This document shows positions 49,421 to 59,936 of a DNA stretch of 64,000 bases, one piece after another. Position 1 is the first letter of the stretch. Each line of letters starts with the position of its first letter. The notes below the pieces were generated by a model. The model saw nothing but the letters and a program-made list of their open reading frames with translations, made no database searches and was not told the origin of the DNA. Made by a program: the position numbers and the translations under genes. This DNA is from Carettochelys insculpta (taxonomy: Eukaryota > Chordata > Testudines > Carettochelyidae): NCBI RefSeq assembly GCF_033958435.1, contig NC_134137.1, positions 225,597,501 through 225,661,500 of the forward strand. The letters run 5' to 3'.

Positions 49421-51308
49421 AAGAACATAAGAACATAAGAACATAAGAATGGCCATACTGGGTCAGACCAAAGGTCCATCAAGCCCAGCATCCCATCTGC
49501 CGACGGTGGCCAATGCCAGGTGCCCCAGAGAAGGAGAACAGAAGACAAGTGATTTATCTCCTGCCATCCATCTCCTGCCCTTGTTATGAAGGCTAGGGCA
49601 CCATACTTTATCCCTGGCTAATAGCCATTTATGGACCTGACCTGCAAAAATTTATCAAGCTCTTTTTTAAACCCTAATAGAGTCCTGGCCTTCACAGCCT
49701 CCTCGGGCAAGGAGTTCCACAGGTTGACTGTGCGCTGTGTGAAGAAAAATTTCCTTTTATTAGTTTTGAACCTACTACCCATCAATTTCATTTGGTGTCC
49801 CCTAGTTCTTGTATTATGGGAAAAGGTAAATAATTTTTCTATATTCACTTTCTCCACACCATTCATGATTTTATATACCTCTATCATATCGCCCCTCAAT
49901 CGCCTCTTTTCCAAACTGAAAAGTCCCAGTCTCTCTAGCCTCTCCCCATATGGGACCCTTTCCAAGCCCCTAATCATCTTAGTCGCCCTTTTCTGAACCT
50001 TTTCTAATGCCAATATATCTTTTTTGAGGTGAGGAGACCACATCTGCACGCAGTACTCGAGATGTGGGCGTACCATAGTTTTATATAGGGGAAGTATGAT
50101 ATCTTTTGTCTTATTATCGATCCCTTTTTTAATAATTCCTAACATCCTATTTGCCTTACTAACTGCCGCTGCACACTGCGTGGATGTCTTCAGAGAACTA
50201 TCCACTATAACTCCAAGATCCCTTTCCTGATCTGTCGTAGCTAAATTTGACCCCATCATGTAGTACGTGTAATTTGGGTTATTTTTTCCAACATGCATTA
50301 CCTTACACTTACCCACATTAAATTTCATTTGCCATTTTGCTGCCCAATCACTCAGTTTGCTGAGATCTTTTTGTAGTTCTTCACAATCCCTTTTGCTTTT
50401 GACTGTCCTGAACAACTTGGTGTCATCTGCAAACTTTGCCACCTCACTGCTTACCTCATTTTCTAGATCATTGATGAACAAGTTGAACAGGATCGGTCCC
50501 AGGACTGAGCCCTGGGGAACACCACTAGTTACCCCCCTCCATTGTGAAAATTTACCATTTATTCCAACCCTTTGTTTTCTGTCTTTTAACCAATTCCCGA
50601 TCCATGAAAGGATCTTTCCTCCTATCCCATGACCGCCTAATTTACATAAAAGCCTTTGGTGTAGGACCATGTCAAAGGCTTTCTGGAAATCTAGGTATAT
50701 TATGTCCACTGGGTGCCCCTTGTCCGCATCTTTATTAACCCCTTCAAAGAATTCTAATAGATTAGTTAGACATGACTTCCCTCTGCAGAAACCATGCTGA
50801 CTTTTGCCCAACAATTTGTGCTCTTCTACGTGCCTTGCAATTTTATTCTTTACTATTGTTTCTACTAATTTTCCTGGTACTGATGTTAGACTTATCAGTC
50901 TGTAATTGCCAGGGTCTCCTCTGGAGCCTTTTTTAAATATTGGCGTTATATTGGCCATCTTCCAGTCACTGGGTACCGAAGTGGATTTAAAGGATAGGTT
51001 ACAAACCACTGTTAATAACTCCGCAATTTCACATTTGAGTTCTTTCAGAACCCTTGGGTGAATACCGTCTGGTCCTGGAGACTTGTTACTATTCATCTTA
51101 TCAATTAACTCCAAAACCTCCTCTAATGTCACTTCAATCTGGGAGAGTTCCTCAGATTTGTCACCTAAAAAGGCTGGCTCAGATTTAGGAACCTCTGTAA
51201 CATCCTCAGCCATGAAGACTGAAGCAAAGAAATCATTTAATCGCTCCGCAATGGCACTGTCTTCCTTGATCGCTCCATTTATATCTTTATATCTTAATCC
51301 CTGGAAAT
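49421..51308 (-). mobile_element. CR1 LINE copy 3 with uninterrupted reverse-transcriptase frame
   Basis: The left end has three full AAGAACAT units (the 8-bp tail), then the CR1 3' UTR. The coding region continues without a stop to about 51308, where the copy is 5'-truncated, so the endonuclease half is missing. The RT motifs are intact. It is the longest and least damaged CR1 in the window. Confidence 0.92.
49618..51213 (-). CDS. CR1 ORF2 reverse transcriptase, 5'-truncated but uninterrupted
   Basis: A 531-codon frame from an internal Met to the natural C-terminus. Motifs in order: [19 protein letters not shown] (about residue 39), NYRLISLTS (about 103), [18 protein letters not shown] (about 137), [39 protein letters not shown] with the catalytic Asp pair, then the thumb and C-terminal [16 protein letters not shown] and [16 protein letters not shown]. 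Codons continue open upstream to about 51308. It cannot retrotranspose by itself because the endonuclease is absent. It is retrotransposon sequence, not a host gene. Confidence 0.85.
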   Translation of the reverse strand: MAEDVTEVPKSEPAFLGDKSEELSQIEVTLEEVLELIDKMNSNKSPGPDGIHPRVLKELKCEIAELLTVVCNLSFKSTSVPSDWKMANITPIFKKGSRGDPGNYRLISLTSVPGKLVETIVKNKIARHVEEHKLLGKSQHGFCRGKSCLTNLLEFFEGVNKDADKGHPVDIIYLDFQKAFDMVLHQRLLCKLGGHGIGGKILSWIGNWLKDRKQRVGINGKFSQWRGVTSGVPQGSVLGPILFNLFINDLENEVSSEVAKFADDTKLFRTVKSKRDCEELQKDLSKLSDWAAKWQMKFNVGKCKVMHVGKNNPNYTYYMMGSNLATTDQERDLGVIVDSSLKTSTQCAAAVSKANRMLGIIKKGIDNKTKDIILPLYKTMVRPHLEYCVQMWSPHLKKDILALEKVQKRATKMIRGLERVPYGERLERLGLFSLEKRRLRGDMIEVYKIMNGVEKVNIEKLFTFSHNTRTRGHQMKLMGSRFKTNKRKFFFTQRTVNLWNSLPEEAVKARTLLGFKKELDKFLQVRSINGY

Positions 51309-52489
51309 AATGCAGAAGACACTAAAAATTACAAGAATTTTTGGTTTCCCCACACCTTACATTGCCAACACAGGTTCAGCGATTGTATTCTCAACTGGCC
51401 ATCCATCCCACCTCCCATCATCACAGAAAAAGGAATTGTTGGTTTTCCCTGGCAGCAGCAGAAAGCCCAGATATGGGCCAATGTTGGGGGTGTCACTGAA
51501 TGACCAGTTGAAGTATTCTCCTCTGTCAGCAGAAAGCACCTTAGCCACTGGGGGTCGGGGGTAGAGGTATTGCTGGATGACCAGTTGAGCTGTTCCTTCC
51601 CCCAGGCCTCCAGTATAACCGCTGGGGGAAACTTCCCCATGCCTCTCTTTCCTGAGCGACTGGCAGCATTGCCACCATCGAACAGCAGGCACATCCTTTT
51701 ATTGGGTTGGGTTGGGGGCTACCCCCATGATGTGCCTGAGCACGGGAAAGACCCAGACTGTGTGGCAACTGTGGGGGAGGAAAGGGGTTCGCACACAAAT
51801 GTAAACCACTGAGAAGAAGTTTCTTGGCATGTTATGCAAGCTCAACCCCCAGCACAGCCTTGTTGACATGTGGTACGGTGAGGCAGGGGCTGGGGCCAGG
51901 CAGCACAGAAAAAAAATAGCGAGAGTACAGGCTGTTGCAAACTCCTTGCAGGGGCTATTTGAATGGGTAGATGCATGCACCTCACTAACAGCATAGAAAG
52001 AAGGAAGCCGTTTCTCAGTCTCATAAAGTAACATGAGCCCAGACCTAAAGGCTTGTTGCTCCCGCATGGAAAATCAGGCTCTTCCTGTTACTGGAGAGCA
52101 GCAGCCAGCGCATAGCAGTGAGAGGGGCATTGTGGGATACATACAAGAAATCTCTGGAGGCTAATAAATGCACTTTTAAGACATGGTGCTTCCACACTAG
52201 CCTTTAATCGAACTTCTAATTTCAAGTTTGACACTATACCTGCGATTTTGTAATCTCGAGATTGGTGCACCCAAAATCAAGCTAACGGTATTTACAGTGA
52301 AGACAGTCATGTGGTAAAATTGAGCTAACTGAATTAAATTCAAATTTATCTGGTAGTGTAGATGCAGCCATAGTTTCTAAGATGGCACAGGACTCCTTGT
52401 TGTTTTTGCAGATACAGGCTAACGCAGCTATCCCTTTGAGTAAACTCTTTGGTTAAGTATAGGTGCATCTGGATGAAATTTAGTGGCTT

Positions 52490-52556
52490 GTAAAACACAG
52501 CAGGTCAAAGAAGATGATTTAATGGTCCCTACTGGTCTTATAAAGTCTATAAAGCC
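52490..52556 (+). repeat. SINE 3' tail relic
   Basis: CAGGTCAAAGAAGATGATTTAA, TGGTCCCTACTGGTCTTA and AAAGTCTATAAAG match the CR1-like tail of the SINE family seen at 9515-9580. Confidence 0.45.
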
Positions 52557-52993
52557 ATCATGCCAACCAAATGCAGCCTGCTGATAATGGTGAAACAGGT
52601 AACAATCTGTGACTGTCTATCTTCCCCTTCTTTCATTTCCCTACTTCTGTCCTTCCCATCTTTACACTGAAGGAAAAGAAACCCCAATAACTGCAATGAA
52701 AGTAACTAACAAAACTACGCCAAGTATTTCCTACAGGTGTTTTCTTGTAGGTTATATTTCCTACCCTTCATCTTTTGTGCCCTTAGATTGTAATCCACAA
52801 GGGCATACTGCTTTTGTACGTGTACAGCAGCAGAAGGCCTCACACTCAACTGGGCAGAGTGTTACCATAATATACATGTTCCATATTAATAAAAATAATA
52901 AATGTGCTTATTCCAGAGTCCCAGACTGCCCCCAGTACACTTCTGGATTGGAATTTTGTGTCTAAATGAATAAGACAGAGGTTAACACACTGA
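52557..52993. other. Intergenic, nothing recognised
   Basis: No clear feature lies between the foldback repeat and the solo LTR. It has a short AT-rich patch at about 52885-52905. Confidence 0.4.
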
Positions 52994-52998
52994 GCATC

Positions 52999-54057
52999 TG
53001 TTAGCCGGGGGCTGGGTAATGTGCGGTGAGGTACTCCCCTGGGTGCTAAACAACCCAGTTTTTTGACTGTTAGAGCAGGGAGCTCCTAGCACTCTCACCT
53101 ACGGCCAGGCTGTGGTAACCAAACAGTTAAAGTTCTTTTTATTGTGCTGGCTGTGTTGGAGTGACAAAAGGGTAACAGCAGTCAGGCTTAGATCTTAACT
53201 GGTTACAAGTTTATTAAGCTACAGTTATAAGCGTGTGGTTACAAAAGGCTATTGTCTACTTCTTATATGCTAGCAAAGTACAGGTGTTAACAGGTTACGT
53301 TACAATCCAATACAAATATATCTGTTACCATCTAACACAATGATATCTTGATACAATGACATCGAGTTACAGAGCTCTAATTCTTTAGCTGTGCACAAAA
53401 TGAAAGGAGACCTAGCATGGGTATATCTTACCCTCTCTGCGTCTCTCGATACCAGCGTAGCCAAGCCGGATCGGTCACTCAATTCCGTGGAAAGACGAAT
53501 ACGAGGTTGGGCGTCCCCAGTTGCGGACCTCGGGAGGCAATCACCTGACCCGACCAGCAGGTAGTTGGTAGAATGCACTCAGAGTTAGAGTTCTGCTGGA
53601 CCCACCTTTTATACCCCTTTAGGTTACGTATTCTCTTTCTTATCTCAGGTGCCAGATCGTACTGGTCTGTCTTTTGTGACGCCAGTTTTTACAAGGGCAA
53701 TTCTTACCTAATTTGCACTTGTAAGACAGGAGATGAGCAATTTAGGAGTACAGGACATTCTTTTTGTGTGGGCAGAGACTTCCTCTTCTGAGATGGCTGT
53801 GTGGTCATCATATCCACCAATGCCAGCTGGGGTGATTTCCTGAGGGTCCCCCCCCTTGTTGACAGTTTGGCCTGTTAGCCTTTTATCTGTACTTTCTGTT
53901 TCTCAGGGTCACGATAAGCTAGCACATCTGGGCCTCAATGACAGGCATCAAAGACTGTGCTGTCAGTAGCCATTTCCGTGCCCTGTGAGCTCCTCAGTGG
54001 GGGGTGGGGGGGCAGCGAGTAAGCTGGCTTGTAAGGGGGAGACTTTGTCTGGCTACA
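52999..54057 (-). mobile_element. Solo LTR, 1059 bp, 5-bp duplication GCATC
   Basis: It starts TGTTAGCC and ends TGTCTGGCTACA. GCATC flanks both sides exactly (52994-52998, 54058-54062). The complement of CCTTTTATA at 53605-53613 is a TATA box on the minus strand (TATAAAAGG), preceded in that strand by GGG. A minus AATAAA-like site sits at about 53208. Same ends and same TATA context (GCTGGACC next to it) as the LTR at 24182-25141. No internal coding region adjoins it. Confidence 0.88.
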
Positions 54058-54062
54058 GCATC

Positions 54063-55294
54063 TTATTCCTAGTTAACTCATTAAAGACCTCAATTTTTAA
54101 ACATAAGTGAAACCATCCCCAAATCTCCAGGCTGCTGTCCCAGAGCATCACAGAATTTAGGTCCAGTTTGCCAAGGAGCGTACAAAGCCTTCATTAAGAT
54201 TTAGAACAGAAATGATGTTTTATGGACAGAGTCATCAGGCCAGAGGATGAGGGGGAAATAAACAAGCAATTTAAGGTTTGGAGATTGGCACGTAAGAGAA
54301 ATGAAATAGTACGAGAAGATTCCCAGCTGCAGCCAGTCTTGTGTCCTTGTTCATACCTGTGCAAGGTGCTAGTGAGGCACGACTCTCCAATCACACCTGG
54401 AGGAGATGTATGAGCATCAGGAGAATGGGAGTCGGAAGATTTGTGTTCCGTGGAGGAGTGTTGTTAAAGGGACACGTCACAGGGTCAACTCATCGCCTTG
54501 GCACCTCCTGCTGGTTGAGGAGGGAATCGGCTTGTTTGGTCCCCAGCTCAGTGCCTCCCTCTGGAAGGTGTGTTGTCTGCTGCCCGTTCTCTCTGCACAA
54601 TAGATCTCTGGACTCATATTGCTCTTTAGCTTGTGGCATCCTTTTCAGGACACTGCCCTCCGGCAGTGCCTGCTCTATTAGTCCCTTGCCCCCTTTCGGG
54701 GGATTCAGCAGTCCTGGTTCGATCCGGGGCACCCTCCACTGTGGCCAACTGCAGCATTGGCCTGGCCCCTCACCTCAGGGTGGACTACAGTCTATCAGTG
54801 CCACTTTGGTGTGTGGCTGGCTGCAGTACAAGGGGGAAGGGGAGGTACTCAGGCCTGCCCACTACTCTGAATCCTGGCCCAGGGACCCTCTGGAAGCAGC
54901 CTTGTCCTGTCCCGTTCTATCCTGTTCTGTCCCCTTCTTTGTCTTGCTCCTTGGGCCACTTCCCCTGTGGCCCACTTGCACCTTCTGGGCCTCCCTGGCC
55001 CCTTAGCCTTCCCAGTACTGCTGTTTCTGTGGTGCTTGCTCTGAGTGGGAGCTGCTCCTTCCCTAACTGACCCAGCTCTGCTGGAGCAGCTCCTGATACA
55101 CTCAGCTGCTCTGGAAAGATGCCCTGTGATCGGCTCCCCACAGGAGTCCTTCATGCAGCGGCTGGGGGAGCTGCACATGCTTCCTCCAGCCTGCCTTAAC
55201 CCTTTCTTTGCAGTAGTGGGCACTCACAGGGCACAAGAAAAACTGTGAATGCTAAGGAGATAGGCTGGAAGTAACTCAGCTGCATGGACCAAAA
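54063..55294. other. Intergenic, GC-rich unclassified repeat-like block
   Basis: The stretch 54440-55250 is GC-rich with overlapping frames on both strands (for example 54341-55006, 54849-55223) that contain no known motif. It may be part of an unrecognised repeat; no ends were found. Confidence 0.35.
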
Positions 55295-55298
55295 GCCT

Positions 55299-55465
55299 CA
55301 GAGAGGGTAGCCATGTTGGTCTGTAGCTTCACAAATAAAAAGCAGTCCTATAGCACATTAGAGACTAACAAATTTCATGAGCGTTCATGGGTAAGGCCCT
55401 CTTGGGTCCATTTAGGTATGTCTGTTAGTCTCTAAGATGCTACAGGACTGCTTATTATTTATGGA
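55299..55465. repeat. Foldback-family repeat, compact copy
   Basis: GAGGGTAGCCATGTTGGTCTG, AAAGCAGTCCTATAGCACATT and AGAGACTAACA on the left pair with TGTTAGTCTCTAAGATGC, TACAGGACTGC and TTATTATTT on the right, around a short spacer. Confidence 0.6.
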
Positions 55466-56471
55466 CCAAAAGGTTAAATGAAGGTTAAATAAGGTTAAAG
55501 CAGTAAATGGCATCTGTCTTTGTGATGGAAAGAGGAGTGGAGAATTCTGATTTGGTAGGTGTAATTAACTTCCACTTGTTCAGCTTAATCTGCATTCAGC
55601 ATCTCTCTTTGCACATGAAATATGGTGGCCTGAGCAGTGAGTTCTCTAAAGCACAGCAAATGGCATCATAAACCTTGGAACTCAGTCTGAACCTCTGGAT
55701 TTCCCAGAAACAAACCTAGTCCTGTGATGGACCTTGTGGAGTTGTACACAGACCTGGCCATGCAGGAGCGTGAGAGAAGCAGGAAAATAAAACTATTATT
55801 TGGAAAACAAGGTCGAAACGCCCTGGAGCCCTGAGAAGCTCACCATGCTGCCTTAAGCCTCATAGCAACTTAGGAGCATCAGGGACCTAATGCTCCACAA
55901 AGCAGAGCAAAGCTGTGAGCAACACAGTTTTTTTACTAGAGATGAACCCAAAGAAAATAGACCCCTGTGTTACTACCTTACACACAGGATGCTTGGGCAA
56001 TTTGGGGAACTCTCTAATTTGGAAGAAGCTAGTCTGCAGCATTTGAAATTACCACCTGCAGAAGCAGCTGTCCAATGAAGGTGATCTCACATTAGATATA
56101 TGCTTAAACATGATGTTTGCAGTTGAAACCCTTGAGAAAAAGGATGGAACCCATACTAGAAGTCCTTGCACTAGGACAACATTGCGAGGAATGTAGCAAG
56201 CTGAGTCATTTTAGCAGCATGTGCAAGAGGAGAGGAAGTTCTCAGAATGATGTAGTCAGACTCATGTAAGAGGGGAATGACAGAACAGACAACAGGAGCC
56301 ACAACTTAACTCCCTCACTGAGTCTAACACATGTCAGGTTCAGGACATTGGGATAGGAAAGCAATCAAGGACAATATTAATCTCTGTGCATGTGTAGCAC
56401 CCAGAGGCACTGAGACCTCATCTGGGGTGTGTGACATCTCTGCTCTACAGCCTCAGCTGAGAGCTGGCTCA

Positions 56472-56530
56472 CCTTTAGCTCAGGTGGTAGAGTCCAGGGC
56501 TTTAGACCCTCTGCTTGGAGGTTCTATCCC
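56472..56530 (+). ncRNA. tRNA-like sequence (pseudogene or SINE head)
   Basis: TAGCTCAGGTGGTAGAG fits an A box/D arm, GGTTCTATCCC fits a B box/T arm, and AGGG-CTTTAGA-CCCT between them could form an anticodon arm with a TTA loop triplet. No convincing paired acceptor stem was found. It is best regarded as a tRNA-derived relic. Confidence 0.35.
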
Positions 56531-56642
56531 TGGGGCAGGTAACCTGGGTCTGTTGGTATTACACATGCAACAATGTTAATAAAGAATATCCCTGTGCAAT
56601 TTCAGATGGATAATAGAGCCTCCTGCAGTGTTATTCCTCAGA

Positions 56643-57051
56643 GGCTACGTCTACGCTAGCCAAAAACTTCGAAATGGCCATTTCGAAGTTTACTAATGAA
56701 GCGGTGAAATACATATTCAGTGCCTCATTAGCATGTGGGCGGCCACGGCACTTCGAAATTGATGCGGCTCGTCCAGACGGGGCTTCTTTTCAAAAGGACC
56801 CTGGCTACTTCGAAGTCCCCTTATTCTTATCTGCTCATGGGAATAAGGGGACTTCGAAGTAGGCGGGGTCCTTTAGAAAAGGAGCCCTGTCTGGATGAGC
56901 CGCACAGCAGCGAGCCGCGTCAATTTCGAAGTGCCATGGCCGCCCGCATGCTAATGAGGCACTGAATATGTATTTCAGTGCTTCATTAGTAAACTTCGAA
57001 ATGGCCATTTGCATGGCCATTTTGGAGTTTTTGGCTATTGTAGACGTAGCC
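56643..57051. mobile_element. Near-perfect palindromic MITE, about 409 bp
   Basis: The ends are GGCTACGTCTACG and GTAGACGTAGCC. Nearly the whole element is inverted about a centre near 56838: TTCGAAATGGCCATTT, ATATTCAGTGCCTCATTAGC, GCACTTCGAAATTGA and GACTTCGAAGT-type blocks recur in reverse order. Flanking AGA and AAA may be a 3-bp duplication. It sits inside the gypsy-like remnant. Confidence 0.8.
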
Positions 57052-58135
57052 AAAGAGTCCAGCATGCTAGTCATTATTGATATCTGCACATGCCACTGGG
57101 CATAGACTCAGCACCAGAGGTGTTCTACAGAAGCCTAATTCAAGCAGGGGCAGGACTTCCTGGAATGAAAATAATTGCAGATTATATCCTCTTTGTAGAA
57201 GCTGAATGAGACTGTCAGAAAACTACAATCTTTTGTATAGTGTTACAGGGGCAGGAACCTAAAACTCAACCCAGAAAAAAAGGTGACTCAGGAAGTATGA
57301 TGTGTGATATTTGGACATTTGCTCATGGCACAGGGGCTGGAAACAGATCCCAGCAAGAACAAAGAAGTCAGAAACAGGCCAGCTTCAGTGGATGTGAAAG
57401 GGATACAACACATCAGAGGAGTAATACATTTTCTATCCAATTTCTGTTCACAGAACGGTAGCAAAACCCATATGTCAGCTCATAAGGCAGGATGTTGAGT
57501 GGGACTGGTAAGTCCTTGGAACATCTGACTTCTTATTTAAAAAATGGATGCCCCTCTCCTGAGAAGTTGTCAGCCAGAAGAGCCACTGGTACTCCAGTGT
57601 GAGGCATCAGAGAAAGGACTGGACTCTTCTGCAGGAACAGCTGATCACTTATGTCAGCAGAGCCTTGTCAGAGATTAAAAAGAGGTATGCCCAGATAGAG
57701 AAAGATCTTCCAGCTGTGGTATTAGGAGTGGAGTAACACTAGCAGTACATCTATGGCCACCCCATACTAATGCAATCAGCCAAAAACCCCTAGAGACAAT
57801 CATGGCGAAGCCCCTTCTTAGGGCTCCAAAGAGACTGCAATGCTTACTGATACATCTCCAGTATTATCAAACAGAGAACGGGTGATTATTTGTGCTAGCT
57901 GACATCTTGAGCAGGGCATATATACTGAGCATAAGTGAACTGGTGGAAGGGGATAAGGACACTGAATCCATTAACATGCTGTACTGTCTCCCAGTATCAA
58001 CAAGAAAGCCCATTGAAATCAACAAGGCTGCAAAAAAGGTCACCTGACTACAGGCAGCCAAGAGATACTAACAGGGTGACCAGAAGACAAAAAAACAGTA
58101 CTAGTAAGAGCAGAACCATATTTTCAAACTAAAGA

Positions 58136-58857
58136 GCTACGTCTACATGTGTATGCTACATCGAAATAGCTTATTTCAATGTAGCGAAATTGAAATAAGC
58201 TATTTCAATGAATATCGTCTACACGTCCTCCAGGGCTGGTGCCGTCAACGTTCAACGTCGACGTTGGGCAGCACCACATCGAAGTAGGTGCTGCAGGGGA
58301 GCATCTACATGCCAAAGCGGCCCAGATCAAAATAAGGGTTCCAGGAACAGCTGCAGACAGGGTCACAGGGCGGACTAGCACTTCCCGGGCAACAGCTAGC
58401 CACTCCCTTAAAGGGCCCCTCCCAGACACACTGGCACTAAACAGCACAAGACTCACAGAGCTGACAACTGGTTGCAGACCCTGTGCATGCAGCATGGATC
58501 CCCAGCTGCAGCAGCAGTAGCCAGAAGCCCTGGGCTAAGGGCTGCTGCACATGGTGACCATAGAGCCCCGCAGGGGCTGGAGAGAGCATCTCTCAACCCC
58601 TCACCTGATGGCCGCCATGGCGGACCCCGCTATTTCGATGTTGTGGGATGCGGATCATCTACACGTGCCCTACTTCGACGTTCAACGTTGAAGTAGGGCG
58701 CTATTCCCATCTCCTGTTGGGGATAGGGACTTCGACGTCTTGCCACCTTACGTCGAATTCAACTTCGAAATAGTGCTCGCCATACGTAGACGTGGAGGGC
58801 GCTATTTCGAAGTTGGCGTGGCTACTTCGAAGTAGCCGGCACGTGTAGACGTGGCTC
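58136..58857. mobile_element. 722-bp inverted-repeat DNA element (family A, copy 3)
   Basis: The ends are GCTACGTCTACATGTG and CACGTGTAGACGTGGCTC with AGA on both sides (58133-58135, 58858-58860). The centre is the same as the copy at 26395-27105 and in the same orientation. It interrupts the gypsy-like remnant between its RNase H and integrase parts. Confidence 0.75.
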
Positions 58858-59300
58858 AGATGAGCTGTGTATGCAGTATGAGATCTTGTTGTGAAGCCAG
58901 AGCTATTGTCACCATTTCATTATGTAAGATCATGCCATGTATATATGTTTATATATACGCAAACACACGTTACACCTGCACATTGACAACTGTTTTAGGC
59001 TTGAGAGCATGTTTACTAGCTGAGAAAGATTACAGAACTCTGCTCCTTGAGAGAAGGGAGTCACATCTGGCAGCCATGTGATAACCACCAGAAGAAAGAG
59101 ACCCTCTTCTCATATGTCACTCACCTGACCACAGAAAAATGAGGAGCAGACCGATTTACTTTCAAGGAACAGCAGTATTTGATTACAGTGGACTACTTTC
59201 AAATTGTTGGGAGACTGATATGCTGTCTTCTATGGAAACCAGCCCAAAGATTTTAAACCATTATACTGGGAGTCTATACAACACCCCTTTCATGCCATAA

Positions 59301-59936
59301 AAAGTGGTTGCATCACATGCTTTAGCATCCTTGTAACACTAACCTGATCCTACAGAAAATGACAAAAATTAACCCATAAATTAGTGGGACCAGTATTAAC
59401 AAGTCATAATTGTATCACAAGTTTTGTGATATTTGATGTTTTTCTTAAAATGACAGCCGTGAGAGCATCTTGTGATTACACAACAGCTTTCTTTCTTTTT
59501 TTTCCCTGTAAGTTTTCGTTAATCATAAATAGAAACTTGAAAACATGAAGGCAGTGCACACTAAAGGCTCTAAAACCAGCATGTAAATATAACAAAGCCT
59601 AAACTTTATGTTCAGCCCAGTGGTGCCAAAATTAGAAGTGCTGGTGGGTGCTGTCACACACTCTGCTAGCTTGAAGCACTAATAACAACCATCATATTTC
59701 CCTGACCTCCGCCTACGGCACTATGAAATTTGTTTCAGAAGCCTTGTTCAACCAGGTCATGATTTGAGGGAGCTTGACTCTTGATTTTGAATGTTCAGTA
59801 ATAGCATTCCTGTGATGACTATACCACTTGCTCAGAGCAGGGCTACATCATCTGTCAAGCCTGGTGCCCATTCTCCACCCTGTTCTTCTTGGGTTAGGGA
59901 TCGTCTCTCACCATAATAGTGGCAATTCTGTAAGTA
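59301..59936. other. Intergenic, nothing recognised
   Basis: AT-rich sequence between the gypsy-like remnant and a short inverted-repeat element; no gene, RNA or bounded repeat was seen. Confidence 0.4.

Larger units (their letters stand above)
47985..52369. mobile_element. DNA element with inverted ends, split by CR1 insertions
   Basis: The left end GGCTGCGTCTATACTAC pairs with the right end GTAGTGTAGATGCAGCC; the next 25 bases (TAAATTCAAATTTAT against its complement) also pair. The left segment is 47985-48260 and the right segment about 51309-52369, each carrying a GCATTGTGGGA block in opposite senses. Flanks TTA and ATA are compatible with a decayed TWA duplication. No transposase frame was recognised, so it is likely non-autonomous, about 1.3 kb without the CR1 copies. 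Confidence 0.65.
47834..52445. repeat. Foldback-family repeat interrupted by a 4.4-kb nested insertion
   Basis: The left arm (AAGCAACAAGGAATCC, CACATTAAAGACTAACAG, GAGCATAAGCTTTTG) and centre lie at 47834-47984. The right arm begins TTATGCCCAAATAAATCTG and resumes at about 52370 with GTTTCTAAGATGGCACAGG and GCAGATACAGGCTAACG. The two parts join perfectly by comparison with the uninterrupted arm at 8085-8190. Confidence 0.7.
55880..59300 (+). mobile_element. Decayed Ty3/gypsy-like retroelement (gag remnant to integrase), split by two DNA elements
   Basis: Pieces appear in order and in several frames: a gag-like segment with a degenerate zinc-knuckle remnant (about 56080-56240), reverse transcriptase around 57080-57300 (PEVF block, then LPGMKIIADYI where the family has an Asp pair), the RT/RNase H connection (DVKGI..FLSNF, about 57385-57440), RNase H (YVSRALSEIKKRYAQIEKD, about 57648-57706) and an integrase block (TFKEQQYLITVDYF, about 59160-59205). 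Stops and frameshifts are frequent. Two inverted-repeat elements (56643-57051, 58136-58857) interrupt it. No LTR was found at either end. Domain coordinates are estimates. Confidence 0.7.

Noticed and set aside
54341..55006. 221-codon open frame and overlapping frames after the second solo LTR
   Set aside because: Composition is Cys/Ser/Pro-rich and frames overlap on both strands. It is likely GC-rich repeat sequence; no domain was recognised.
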